Source: Pelagirhabdus alkalitolerans
GTDB taxonomy: Bacteria; Bacillota; Bacilli; Bacillales; Amphibacillaceae
Direction: 5' to 3'
Assembly (NCBI RefSeq): GCF_900096905.1
Contig: NZ_FMYI01000002.1
Span: 310,001-374,000, forward strand
DNA length: 64,000 nt
Positions 1 through 9,048 of the stretch are shown here, in pieces. The notes beneath the pieces are model-generated. The model did no database searches. It saw nothing but the letters and a program-made list of their open reading frames with translations, and was not told the DNA's origin. Positions within the stretch are counted from its first letter, which is position 1. Each line of letters starts with the position of its first letter. Both the position numbers and the translations under genes were made by a program.

Positions 1-1
1 A

Positions 2-1846
2 AGAGACCCTAATGGTGATTTGAGAAGAAGTGCTATTAAACAAATTGCATCTGCTCGCTTTGGTGTTGACAGTCATTATTTAAATAATGCCAATGAATTG
101 CAAATTAAAATGGCACAAGGGGCTAAACCTGGAGAAGGTGGTCATTTACCAGGTGATAAAGTCTACCCTTGGATTGCGAATGTTAGGAATTCAACACCGG
201 GCGTGGATTTAATTTCACCACCACCACATCATGACATTTATTCAATTGAAGATTTAGCACAATTGATTCATGATTTAAAAAATGCTAATGACAAGGCACG
301 GATTAGCGTAAAATTGGTTGCTAAATCAGGGGTCGGTACGATTGCCTCTGGTGTAGCTAAAGGTAATGCGGACGTTATTTCTGTTGTAGGTTACGACGGC
401 GGAACGGGTGCATCACCGAAAACGAGTATTAAACATGCAGGTCTTCCTTGGGAATTAGGCTTAAGTGAAACGCATCAAACACTTTTAATTAATGACTTAC
501 GCGAACGGGTCACACTTGAAACAGACGGTAAGTTGTTAACAGGTAAAGATGTAATTATTGCGAGTCTATTAGGTGCTGAAGAGTATGGGTTTGCAACAGC
601 TCCATTAGTTGTGTTGGGTTGTGTTATGATGCGTGTTTGCCATTTGGATACATGTCCAGTGGGTGTGGCAACACAAAACCCTGAACTAAGACAAAAATTC
701 ATTGGAAATCCAGATCATGTTGTGAATTTCATGACATTTATTGCTACAGAAGTACGAGAAATATTAGCTGAATTAGGATTTACTTCACTTGATGAAATTA
801 TTGGGAGAACTGATTTGTTAGAAGTGAATGAAAAGGCTGAAAATCATTGGAAAGCACGCCAATTAAATTTATCTAAATTACTCTATCAACCTAATGGAAA
901 AATCCGCTTAAATAAAGTGAATCAAAACCACAAACTCGATCAGTCACTAGATATGACGACATTACTTCCTAAAGTAAGTGATGCCATTAAAACACGAAAA
1001 GCAATTCGAATATCAAGTGAAGTGACGAATATTAACCGAGTTGTCGGTACCATTATAGGTAGTGAAATTACAAGAGAACATGGTGCGGAAGGCTTAGATG
1101 AAGATACGATCACACTTGATTTATTTGGATCAGCTGGTCAAAGTTTAGCCGCATTCATACCTAAAGGCTTAACCGTTAATTTAACAGGAGATGCGAATGA
1201 CTATGCTGGTAAAGGATTGTCTGGTGGTAAATTAATTGTTAAAGCACCAGAAGTGGCTTCATTTGATCCTTCATCACAAGTGATTGCAGGAAATGTATGC
1301 TTTTATGGTGCAACAGGCGGTAATGCTTTTATTAATGGATTAGCAGGCGAGCGGTTTGCTGTTCGTAATAGTGGTGCACAGCTCGTGACAGAGGGTGTTG
1401 GTGATCATGGTTGTGAATATATGACAGGTGGTGCCGTCGTTGTATTAGGTAAAGTAGGTAAAAACTTTGCAGCAGGTATGTCTGGTGGTGTTGCATATGT
1501 TCATTTTGAAGACATGGATCGAATAAAAAATAAAATCAAAGAGGATCAAGTCTTGATCGAATCGATTCAAACGTCAGATGATGAGATTAAATTGAAACAT
1601 ATGATTGAACAGCACTTCAATTATACGAACTCAACACGTGCACAATTTATTTTAGAAAATTGGGCAACAGAACGTCATCAATTCATTAAAGTGATACCGA
1701 AAGATTATAAATTGGTAACAGAGAAAATTGCTGAGCGTCTTGAACAAGGCGAAACAGAAGAAGATGCGAAACTTAATGTGTTTACATTAAAAAAAGAAAA
1801 TCAGTTAAATGATGCGCCAGAATCTAAAGCACTGTTATCAAAGTAA
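2..1846 (+). CDS. gltB: Glutamate synthase large subunit, 3' part
   Basis: Makes glutamate from glutamine and 2-oxoglutarate together with GltD. The frame is open to the window edge (codons from base 2 read RDPNGDLRRS), so the 5' end lies outside; the TTG at 20 is not a real start. Visible are the FMN-binding synthase core with VKLVAKSGVGTIASGVAKG and GYDGGTGASP, then the [3Fe-4S] cysteines C-x5-C-x4-C in CVMMRVCHLDTCPVG. The C-terminal glycine-rich beta-helix (GXGXG) domain covers roughly the last 250 residues. A 27-bp gap leads to gltD, so the two are one operon. Only the N-terminal glutaminase part and the start of the synthase domain are missing. Confidence 0.96.
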   Translation, partial: RDPNGDLRRSAIKQIASARFGVDSHYLNNANELQIKMAQGAKPGEGGHLPGDKVYPWIANVRNSTPGVDLISPPPHHDIYSIEDLAQLIHDLKNANDKARISVKLVAKSGVGTIASGVAKGNADVISVVGYDGGTGASPKTSIKHAGLPWELGLSETHQTLLINDLRERVTLETDGKLLTGKDVIIASLLGAEEYGFATAPLVVLGCVMMRVCHLDTCPVGVATQNPELRQKFIGNPDHVVNFMTFIATEVREILAELGFTSLDEIIGRTDLLEVNEKAENHWKARQLNLSKLLYQPNGKIRLNKVNQNHKLDQSLDMTTLLPKVSDAIKTRKAIRISSEVTNINRVVGTIIGSEITREHGAEGLDEDTITLDLFGSAGQSLAAFIPKGLTVNLTGDANDYAGKGLSGGKLIVKAPEVASFDPSSQVIAGNVCFYGATGGNAFINGLAGERFAVRNSGAQLVTEGVGDHGCEYMTGGAVVVLGKVGKNFAAGMSGGVAYVHFEDMDRIKNKIKEDQVLIESIQTSDDEIKLKHMIEQHFNYTNSTRAQFILENWATERHQFIKVIPKDYKLVTEKIAERLEQGETEEDAKLNVFTLKKENQLNDAPESKALLSK

Positions 1847-1873
1847 AGACGAATCGAAACAGGAGTGATCTTA

Positions 1874-3364
1874 ATGGGGAAACCAACTGGCTTTATTGAA
1901 ATTAATCGAAAAGAAGCAATAGAGAGAGAACCGTCTGAACGCATTCATGACATGAACGAATATAAAGAACGATTTTCAGATGAAGATATGAAAGAACAAG
2001 GTGCTCGTTGTATGGATTGTGCAACACCATTTTGTCATATTGGGATGGATATAGACGGGGCAACGTCAGGTTGTCCCATCCACAATTTAATCCCTGAATG
2101 GAATGACTTAGTCTATAAAGGACAATGGAAAGAAGCACTCAGACGTCTAGAACAGACGAATAACTTTCCAGAATTTACAGGTCGTGTCTGTCCAGCACCG
2201 TGCGAAGGATCGTGTACAGTAGCTATTAACGATCCAGCCGTTGCGATCAAAAATATAGAACGAGCGATTATTGACAAAGGGTTTGAAAAAGGCTGGATTA
2301 AACCCAGGGAAGTCGAATACAGAACCGGTAAAACGGTCGCAATTGTCGGTTCAGGTCCTGCCGGATTGGCAGCGGCAGATCAGTTGAATCAAGCAGGTCA
2401 TACGGTTACTGTTTATGAAAGAAGTGATCGTGCAGGTGGGTTATTAATGTATGGTATTCCTAACATGAAATTAGAAAAAGATGTTGTCACTAGACGTGTT
2501 CGGCTGTTAAAAGCTGAGGGGATTTCATTCATCCTCAATACAGAAATCGGAAAAGACATTAGTGCAGATGCATTAAGAGAAAATTATGATTCTGTCATTT
2601 TATGTACAGGATCACAAAAACCAAGAGATTTACCGATTCAAGGTCGACAATCAAAAGGTATTCATTTTGCAATGGATTATTTAACTGAATCAACTGAATC
2701 GCTGCTAAATGACAATACAGAACCTGAGATTACAGCAAAAGGTAAAGATGTTATTGTCATCGGTGGTGGTGATACAGGAGCGGACTGTGTGGCAACTGCG
2801 ATGAGACAAGGAGCAAAAAGTGTTAATCAGTTTGCGATTAATCCGCAACTTCCATTAAAACGCACTGAAGATAATCTATGGCCAGCTTTTCCTAAAGTGT
2901 ATAGTTTAGAATATGCACACAAAGAGGCTAAAGAAGTGTTTGGAGAAGATATTAGACAACACGCTATTCAGACAAAAGCATTTATAACTGATGGGCAGGA
3001 TGGTGTTCAGGCATTATATACGGTAGACATGGAAAAACAAAAAAATGATAAAGGTCTATTCGTGTATGATGAGAAAAAAGGAACTGAAGAAGTGTGGCCA
3101 GCGCAACTGGTTATTATCGCGATCGGTTTTGAAGGAACTGAATCACCACTATTAGATCAATTCGGGATATCCTCAACGAAAGGTCGAATAGATGCTGAGT
3201 ATGGTGACTTCTCAACCAATATTGAAGGGGTGTTTGCAGCAGGCGATGCAAGACGTGGTCAAAGTTTAATTGTATGGGCAATTAATGAAGGCCGAGAAGT
3301 CGCTTGTTCAGTTGATGAGTATTTACAAGGTGTAACCAGCTTACCAACTGTTCAAACTGTTTAA
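1874..3364 (+). CDS. gltD: Glutamate synthase small subunit
   Basis: NADPH-dependent electron-input subunit of GOGAT, 496 residues. The N-terminal cysteine clusters (RCMDCATPFCHIG, SGCPIHN, CPAPCEGSC) bind two [4Fe-4S] centres. VAIVGSGPAGLAAADQL is the FAD Rossmann motif and VIVIGGGDTGADC the NADPH one. The C-terminal GVFAAGDARRG is the usual second FAD contact. I chose ATG 1874 because AGGAG at 1861-1865 sits 8 bases before it; the upstream in-frame GTG at 1865 overlaps that ribosome site. It is followed by a strong hairpin, so it ends the gltBD operon. Confidence 0.96.
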   Translation: MGKPTGFIEINRKEAIEREPSERIHDMNEYKERFSDEDMKEQGARCMDCATPFCHIGMDIDGATSGCPIHNLIPEWNDLVYKGQWKEALRRLEQTNNFPEFTGRVCPAPCEGSCTVAINDPAVAIKNIERAIIDKGFEKGWIKPREVEYRTGKTVAIVGSGPAGLAAADQLNQAGHTVTVYERSDRAGGLLMYGIPNMKLEKDVVTRRVRLLKAEGISFILNTEIGKDISADALRENYDSVILCTGSQKPRDLPIQGRQSKGIHFAMDYLTESTESLLNDNTEPEITAKGKDVIVIGGGDTGADCVATAMRQGAKSVNQFAINPQLPLKRTEDNLWPAFPKVYSLEYAHKEAKEVFGEDIRQHAIQTKAFITDGQDGVQALYTVDMEKQKNDKGLFVYDEKKGTEEVWPAQLVIIAIGFEGTESPLLDQFGISSTKGRIDAEYGDFSTNIEGVFAAGDARRGQSLIVWAINEGREVACSVDEYLQGVTSLPTVQTV

Positions 3365-3376
3365 AGATATACTAAA

Positions 3377-3410
3377 AAGAGGCGAACCCTAAATTAGTGG
3401 TTCGCCTCTT
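3377..3410 (+). terminator. Hairpin terminator after gltD
   Basis: A perfect 12-bp inverted repeat (AAGAGGCGAACC / GGTTCGCCTCTT) with a 10-base loop lies 13 bases after the gltD stop. The T tract is weak, ending TTATCACTTT. Confidence 0.75.
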
Positions 3411-3483
3411 ATCACTTTGTGAACATTTAAGGAACTAAATACTCGAAAAAGATCAATAATTCGTGTGAATTTTCTAAAAATAC

Positions 3484-3513
3484 TTGTCAACAGTTGAGGT
3501 TACATAATAGAAT
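3484..3513 (+). promoter_or_regulatory. Putative SigA promoter of ilvE
   Basis: TTGTCA at 3484-3489 and TAGAAT at 3508-3513, 18 bases apart, lie about 55 bases before the ilvE start in an otherwise empty gap. Inferred from consensus only. Confidence 0.45.
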
Positions 3514-3567
3514 AAGTATACATTTAGATATTAATCGCTGTTGATGGCAGGAATTAGGGGGAGACGT

Positions 3568-4638
3568 ATGGCACAAAAAGATTTTACAATCACAAAAGTT
3601 ATGACGAAAAAACCAAAGCCCGATGATCAAGAATTAGAGTTCGGGAAACATTTTACAGACCACATGTTTGTAATGGATTATCATATTGACAAAGGGTGGT
3701 ATGACGGTCGTATTATACCTTACCAACCGATTACTTTAGATCCTGCATCAATGATTTTTCACTATGGACAAACTGTTTTTGAAGGATTGAAAGCTTATTC
3801 CACGTCAAAAGGGGATGTTCAATTATTCAGACCAGATGAAAATATACATCGTTTGAACCGCTCCAATGAGCGTATGTGTATTCCGACGATCGATTTTGAC
3901 TTAGCTATGGAGGCGATTAAGCAGCTAGTTTCTGTTGATAAAGATTGGGTACCTAAAGCGAAAGGGACCTCACTCTATATCCGCCCATATATTATTGCGA
4001 CCGAACCTTACTTAGGTGTTGCACCATCAAAACAGTATAAATTTATCATCATATTATCACCTGTAGGCGCTTATTATAAAGAAGGAATCAATCCTGTTAA
4101 AATTGCGGTTGAAAATGAATACATCCGTGCAGTTGAAGGTGGAACAGGGGAAGCTAAAACAGCAGGAAATTATGCAGGTAGCTTAATCGCGCAAGAAAAA
4201 GTGGCAGATGATGGCTATGCACAAGTTTTATGGCTAGATGGTCATGAAAAACGTTACATTGAAGAAGTAGGAAGTATGAATGTCTTTTTCAAAATTAATG
4301 GAGAAGTGATTACACCTGCTTTAAACGGAAGCATTCTACCAGGTGTAACGAGAAAATCTGTAATTGATCTGTTGAAATCATGGGATATTCCTGTCACAGA
4401 ACGTCGTATATCATTGGACGAAATAAAAGAAGCGCATCAAAAAGGGCAGTTAGAAGAAGCTTTCGGTTCAGGTACAGCTGCTGTTATTTCGCCGATCGGT
4501 GAATTGGCATTTAATCAAGTTCATATGGTGATTAATGATATGAAAACAGGTGATGTGTCTAAGCGTTTGTATGATACAATGACACAGATTCAATACGGAG
4601 ATATTGAAGATCCATTTGATTGGACAATTCGTGTTTAG
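3568..4638 (+). CDS. ilvE: Branched-chain amino acid aminotransferase
   Basis: PLP fold-type IV enzyme that swaps amino groups between glutamate and the keto acids of Ile, Leu and Val; 356 residues from ATG 3568. The PLP lysine lies in GTGEAKTAGNYA, and YIEEVGSMNVFF and FGSGTAAVISP are the usual cofactor-binding loops. AGGGGGA at 3556-3562 supports the ATG at 3568 rather than upstream TTG/ATG codons. The length and the MAQKDFTIT start match the Bacillus-type family. It appears to be a separate transcription unit from gltBD, possibly read through into the VanZ-like gene 26 bases downstream. Confidence 0.94.
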   Translation: MAQKDFTITKVMTKKPKPDDQELEFGKHFTDHMFVMDYHIDKGWYDGRIIPYQPITLDPASMIFHYGQTVFEGLKAYSTSKGDVQLFRPDENIHRLNRSNERMCIPTIDFDLAMEAIKQLVSVDKDWVPKAKGTSLYIRPYIIATEPYLGVAPSKQYKFIIILSPVGAYYKEGINPVKIAVENEYIRAVEGGTGEAKTAGNYAGSLIAQEKVADDGYAQVLWLDGHEKRYIEEVGSMNVFFKINGEVITPALNGSILPGVTRKSVIDLLKSWDIPVTERRISLDEIKEAHQKGQLEEAFGSGTAAVISPIGELAFNQVHMVINDMKTGDVSKRLYDTMTQIQYGDIEDPFDWTIRV

Positions 4639-4664
4639 CCTATTAAATATATGGAGCTAATTTA

Positions 4665-5189
4665 ATGAAAAATGAAGCATTTTTAAGGTTTATAATCATG
4701 ATCTACCCGGTTCTTTTTGTTTTGCGTTTAGTTTTATTATTAAAGAGTCGGACAAAGGTAAAATGGCAAAGAGAAATTATAATACAGGTGTTTCTCATCT
4801 ATATATCAAGTGTTATTTATTTAACAATGGAGCCATTTTATTTTCAATGGCCCATCATCGGGCCTAGACCATTCCAATTTGATACGGACTTATTTTTCCA
4901 GCTTCGTCATATGGCAAGAGGTTCACTAGATTTACAGATTCTATACTCACTAGGAAATGTATTATTGTTTATTCCATTTGGATTGTTAGTACCTGCTTTA
5001 TTTAAACAAATGAATCATTTCTTGAAAATCATTTCCATAGGATTTTTATTTTCACTGACCATTGAATTAAGTCAAGCGCTATTTACGTTAACGCGTTCAG
5101 GAACGGTAGATGATTTATTTTTTAATACATCAGGGGCACTCCTTGGTTATATTTTATATAAATGGATCAAATATACCTCAGTTGATTAG
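4665..5189 (+). CDS. VanZ-like membrane protein
   Basis: A 174-residue integral membrane protein with about four hydrophobic segments (residues 10-28, 38-54, 95-112, 118-137). The family pattern NVLLFIPFGLLVP, then IELSQ, then a DD-x4-N motif (TVDDLFFNTSGALLGY) marks the VanZ/RDD-associated family. Family function is poorly known; the founder gives low-level teicoplanin resistance, but most chromosomal members have no proven role. GGAG lies 12 bases before the ATG. It may be cotranscribed with ilvE, as no terminator separates them. Confidence 0.8.
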   Translation: MKNEAFLRFIIMIYPVLFVLRLVLLLKSRTKVKWQREIIIQVFLIYISSVIYLTMEPFYFQWPIIGPRPFQFDTDLFFQLRHMARGSLDLQILYSLGNVLLFIPFGLLVPALFKQMNHFLKIISIGFLFSLTIELSQALFTLTRSGTVDDLFFNTSGALLGYILYKWIKYTSVD

Positions 5190-5205
5190 TTAATTCTTTT
5201 TAGAC

Positions 5206-5234
5206 TTGACAATTAAATCTGCCTTTTAGATAAT
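5206..5234 (+). promoter_or_regulatory. Promoter of the proBA T-box transcript
   Basis: TTGACA at 5206-5211 and GATAAT at 5229-5234 with a 17-base spacer: a near-consensus SigA promoter placing transcription start near 5241, just before the T-box leader. Confidence 0.75.
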
Positions 5235-5240
5235 GGAAAC

Positions 5241-5497
5241 AAATTAAAGATATTAGGATTATGATAAGGACAAGTAGATAATTGCAAGTGTTAAAAGAGA
5301 GGTGCACAGTAGCTGAGATGTGTACTAATACCACTCATTATTGAACCTACCTTTGAATCTGTTTATAAACCGCTCAATGACCAAGAGCGATATCAAATAT
5401 TAAGCGGATAAGCATAGCTTATCAACGTATGGTGGTACCGCGGAAATCTACTTTTCGTCCATTACAAAAATTGTAAGGATGGAAAGTGGATTTTTTT
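5241..5497 (+). ncRNA. T-box leader, proline specifier, proBA
   Basis: tRNA-sensing leader that controls transcription of proBA. The T-box core GGTGGTACCGCGG is at 5431-5443. In the specifier loop the usual GAA-NNN-A context reads GAACCTA at 5343-5349, giving specifier codon CCU (5346-5348) for proline, which matches the downstream pathway. The stop hairpin is at 5446-5491 followed by seven T. Uncharged tRNA-Pro would pair with the specifier and the T-box bulge and favour read-through, so proline starvation should switch proBA on. Confidence 0.92.
5446..5497 (+). terminator. T-box-regulated terminator
   Basis: Arms 5446-5460 and 5477-5491 pair over 15 positions with a few G-U pairs and are followed by a T tract to 5497. 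The 5' arm abuts the T-box sequence, as expected for the terminator/antiterminator switch. Confidence 0.88.
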
Positions 5498-5528
5498 AGT
5501 TAAAGAAGATAAGAAAAGAGGATGGCAC

Positions 5529-6644
5529 ATGAAACATAAACGCGTCGTTGTTAAAATAGGGAGCAGTTCACTTACACAAAAAGATGGAACATTGGCACGA
5601 GATAAGCTTTCCTATTTTAGTGAAGCGATCGTTCATTTAATGAATGCAGGTATAGAAGTTATTTTAATATCTTCTGGTGCAGTGTCTGCGGGCTTTAGAG
5701 ATTTAGGTTATTCTTCAAGGCCAGTAACAGTAGCGGGCAAACAAGCAGCGGCATCAGTTGGTCAAGGGCTATTGATTGAGGCGTATAACCATCAGTTTAA
5801 ACAACATGGATATGTCTCATCTCAGCTGCTTCTAACGAGAGATGTCTTCTCGAATGAAGTTCAATTTTCAAATGTTTATCAAACACTAAATGAATTGATT
5901 AAACGAAAAGTGATTCCAATTATTAACGAGAATGATTCTGTTGCGATTGATGAGTTAACATTTGGTGATAATGATATGCTATCTGCTCTTGTAAGTGGTC
6001 TTATTAATGCGGATGCCCTTCTTTTATTAACAGATATTAATGGGATTTACGATAAGAATCCTAATGATGATTCGACAGCGAAAAGATATGACCACCTTGA
6101 TTATATTTCGAATCAACTAATTGAAGAGACATCACAAAATTCAACATCGAAAGTTGGAACGGGAGGGATGAAATCTAAATTAATTGCCGCACAAATGGCA
6201 ACAACCCTTGGAGTAAACTGTTTTATTGGAACAGCAAACACCCAAAATCCTCTGATCGATATTTTGCATGAGAAAGGGGACGGCACTTACATCGGTCAAC
6301 CTGAGAACGTACATGTCCGAAAACATAAACAATGGATCGCATTCCATTCAAACACAAAGGGACGTATATTAGTTGATGATGGAGCTAAACAGGCTCTGTT
6401 ATCAGAAGGTAAAAGTTTATTGGCTGCTGGGATATTAGCCGTTGAAGATGAATTCGAAGCGGATGATGTAATTGAAATCTACCATAACCGACAATTGATC
6501 GCTAAAGGGCAAGTTAATTATTCATCGGAGCAATTGAAAAAAGTAAGAGGGTTAAATAGTCAAGACGTTATGTCACTAACCGATTCAACAAGGCAAGAAG
6601 TGATTCATCGTAATAAATTAATATTAACCATACAGGAGGATTAA
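5529..6644 (+). CDS. proB: Glutamate 5-kinase
   Basis: First enzyme of proline synthesis, phosphorylating glutamate with ATP; 371 residues. The amino-acid-kinase domain (about 1-260) shows VVVKIGSSSLT, LISSGAVSAG, INENDSVA and GTGGMKSKL. The C-terminal PUA domain (about 275-371) is found in full-length ProB proteins. The ATG follows AAGAGGATGG. It is the first gene of the T-box operon, two bases from proA. Feedback inhibition by proline is usual in the family. Confidence 0.96.
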   Translation: MKHKRVVVKIGSSSLTQKDGTLARDKLSYFSEAIVHLMNAGIEVILISSGAVSAGFRDLGYSSRPVTVAGKQAAASVGQGLLIEAYNHQFKQHGYVSSQLLLTRDVFSNEVQFSNVYQTLNELIKRKVIPIINENDSVAIDELTFGDNDMLSALVSGLINADALLLLTDINGIYDKNPNDDSTAKRYDHLDYISNQLIEETSQNSTSKVGTGGMKSKLIAAQMATTLGVNCFIGTANTQNPLIDILHEKGDGTYIGQPENVHVRKHKQWIAFHSNTKGRILVDDGAKQALLSEGKSLLAAGILAVEDEFEADDVIEIYHNRQLIAKGQVNYSSEQLKKVRGLNSQDVMSLTDSTRQEVIHRNKLILTIQED

Positions 6645-6646
6645 TT

Positions 6647-7894
6647 ATGTATACTTTAGATGAAATCGGTAAAAAAGCAAAACAGGTTACAACGACGCTC
6701 GCAAAGGCTTCAACTGAGGATAAAAATGAAGCCCTCCGCCTTATTGCAAAAGAATTAATTGAAAATCAAGAACAGATTTTAGAGGAAAATGCGAAGGATC
6801 TTAAATCAGCAGAAGAAAAAGGTATTTCTACATCTGTTATTGATCGGATTCGTTTAACCGAAGAACGCATCAAAGGCATGAGTGATGCTTTAGTTCAATT
6901 GACTGAATTAGATGATCCGATTGGTCGTGTACTAGAACAGTGGCAAAGACCTAATCAGTTGGAAATTAGAAAAACTGCTGTTCCAATTGGTGTGATTGGT
7001 ATCATTTATGAAGCAAGACCCAATGTGACAGTGGATGCGGCTAGTCTTTGCTTAAAAACGGGGAATGCTGTTGTATTAAGAGGGAGCTCGTCTGCTATTC
7101 ATTCCAACATAGCCATAGTATCCGTTATTCAAAAGGCTTTAAAACAATCATCACTACCGGTTGATAGTGTTCAGTTGATAGAAGACACAGATCGAAAAAC
7201 GGCGGAACGTATGTTTAGATTAAATACGTACTTGGACGTACTAATTCCTCGAGGTAGTAAAAAATTAATTGATACGGTTGTCAGCCAATCATCGGTTCCC
7301 GTTCTTGAAACAGGTGCTGGGAATTGTCATATGTATATCGATCACGATGCAGATCCAGATATGGCTGTTCAATTAGTGATCAATGCTAAAACACAACGCC
7401 CTTCAGTATGTAACGCGATCGAAACAGTGCTTATAGAAAAACAATGGTTCAAAACACATGGAAAACAACTAATTGAAGCATTAAAGGCTCACGACGTTAA
7501 GATGCATGGTGATCATGCTGTTATCACCTTAGACGATTCGATTATAGAAGCAGATGAAACGGATTGGGAGACAGAATACTTAGATTTAGAAATTGCCATT
7601 AAAACTGTAGAATCTGTTGATGATGCGATTGACCATATTAATCATTATGGAACGAGTCATTCAGAAGCGATTATATCCCAAACAGAAGATCATACCGTTA
7701 GATTTATGAATGAAATCGATGCTGCATGTGTGTATCACAATGCATCAACACGGTTTACTGACGGGTTTGAATTTGGATTTGGTGCAGAAATTGGTATTAG
7801 TACGCAAAAACTACATGCTAGAGGACCAATGGGGTTAGAAGCTTTAACCTCTACAAAATATCAATTGTATGGAAATGGTCAGTACAAAGCATAA
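6647..7894 (+). CDS. proA: Gamma-glutamyl phosphate reductase
   Basis: Second proline step: NADPH-dependent reduction of glutamyl phosphate to the semialdehyde; 415 residues. Aldehyde-dehydrogenase fold with PIGVIGIIYEARPNVTVDAA, VLRGSSSAIHSN, the catalytic cysteine in the conserved RPSVCNAIET motif, and FGFGAEIGISTQKLHARGPMG near the C-terminus (given here in parts of one block). ProA in this family works with ProB to protect the unstable intermediate. AGGAGG lies 9 bases before the ATG. No proC is seen nearby. Confidence 0.96.
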   Translation: MYTLDEIGKKAKQVTTTLAKASTEDKNEALRLIAKELIENQEQILEENAKDLKSAEEKGISTSVIDRIRLTEERIKGMSDALVQLTELDDPIGRVLEQWQRPNQLEIRKTAVPIGVIGIIYEARPNVTVDAASLCLKTGNAVVLRGSSSAIHSNIAIVSVIQKALKQSSLPVDSVQLIEDTDRKTAERMFRLNTYLDVLIPRGSKKLIDTVVSQSSVPVLETGAGNCHMYIDHDADPDMAVQLVINAKTQRPSVCNAIETVLIEKQWFKTHGKQLIEALKAHDVKMHGDHAVITLDDSIIEADETDWETEYLDLEIAIKTVESVDDAIDHINHYGTSHSEAIISQTEDHTVRFMNEIDAACVYHNASTRFTDGFEFGFGAEIGISTQKLHARGPMGLEALTSTKYQLYGNGQYKA

Positions 7895-7972
7895 TTTACA
7901 CGTGAAATTCACTTCGATTTACGTTAAACTAATCGTTAGCGTTGTCTATATTTAGTTAAAAGGAGAATGAAT

Positions 7973-8899
7973 ATGAGTAAACAATTAATTTTTGGTCACA
8001 AAAACCCTGATACGGATACGATCGCATCAGCGATTACTTACGATTATTTAAAAAAGCAATTAGGTTATGACACAGAAGCAGTCGCTTTAGGTGAGGTGAA
8101 TGGAGAGACACAATTTGCTCTTGATTCGTTCAATGTCAAAACGCCAAGAGTTATTGAAACTGCATCTAATGAAGTTAAGGATGTTATTTTAGTTGATCAC
8201 AATGAGAAGCAACAAAGCGTTTCAGATCTTGATCAATTAACAATTAAAGAGGTCATTGACCATCACCGCATTGCGAATTTTGAAACAGCACAACCTCTTT
8301 ATTACCGAGCTGAGCCTGTTGGTTGTACCGCAACGATATTAAATAAATTGTTTAAAGAACACAATGTTACGATTCCAAAAGAAATTGCAGGTTTAATGGT
8401 TTCAGCGATTGTATCAGATTCTTTACTATTTAAATCACCAACATGTACACAAGAAGATATTGATGCAGCAAAAGAACTTGCAAGTATTGCAGAAGTTGAT
8501 GTAGAAGTATATGGATTAGAGATGTTAAAAGCAGGGGCTTATCTGAGTGATCAATCCATTGATGATTTATTAACACTGGATGCTAAAACGTTTGAATTAG
8601 GCAATAGCCAAGTCGAAATTGCACAAGTTAATACGGTCGATCCTAATGAATTATTAGAACAAGCAACGGACATTAAAGCGGAAATGACGAACAAGATCAA
8701 TGATAAAAATTTAGATCTATTTGTATTCGTTGTAACGGACATTTTAGCGAATGATTCAATTGTGATCACGCTAGGCAGTCAAAAAGATGCTGTAGAGAAA
8801 GCATTTAATGTGACACTAGTTGATGACACCGCTACTCTAAAAGGCGTTGTATCTCGTAAGAAACAAATTGTACCACCGCTAACGGATGCTCTATCTTAA
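7973..8899 (+). CDS. ppaC: Mn-dependent inorganic pyrophosphatase
   Basis: Family II (DHH) pyrophosphatase that splits cytosolic PPi and pulls biosynthetic reactions forward; 308 residues. HKNPDTDTIASA and VIDHHRIANF hold the metal-binding His and Asp residues (DHH motif), and SRKKQIVPPL is the C-terminal (DHHA2) substrate-binding loop. I prefer ATG 7973 (AGGAG 7961-7965, 7-base spacing) to the ATG at 7967, which leaves a single base after the ribosome site. Closed by its own terminator. Confidence 0.95.
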   Translation: MSKQLIFGHKNPDTDTIASAITYDYLKKQLGYDTEAVALGEVNGETQFALDSFNVKTPRVIETASNEVKDVILVDHNEKQQSVSDLDQLTIKEVIDHHRIANFETAQPLYYRAEPVGCTATILNKLFKEHNVTIPKEIAGLMVSAIVSDSLLFKSPTCTQEDIDAAKELASIAEVDVEVYGLEMLKAGAYLSDQSIDDLLTLDAKTFELGNSQVEIAQVNTVDPNELLEQATDIKAEMTNKINDKNLDLFVFVVTDILANDSIVITLGSQKDAVEKAFNVTLVDDTATLKGVVSRKKQIVPPLTDALS

Positions 8900-8912
8900 T
8901 TTAATTATGATC

Positions 8913-8954
8913 AAAACCATTAATGATGTATTAATACATCATTAATGGTTTTTT
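8913..8954 (+). terminator. Terminator after ppaC
   Basis: A long perfect inverted repeat built on AAAACCATTAATGATGTA and its complement, followed by TTTTTT, starts 13 bases after the ppaC stop. Confidence 0.85.
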
Positions 8955-8983
8955 CAGTTATCATTTGAATTTTTCTGATAAAT

Positions 8984-9011
8984 TTGCGAATTTCGAAATC
9001 TGTGATAGGAT
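8984..9011 (+). promoter_or_regulatory. Putative ilvA promoter
   Basis: TTGCGA (8984-8989), 16 bases, TAGGAT (9006-9011), lying between the ppaC terminator and ilvA. Moderate match only. Confidence 0.4.
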
Positions 9012-9048
9012 ATTACTATTAATAATGACGGAAAGAGGCTTGGTCAAC

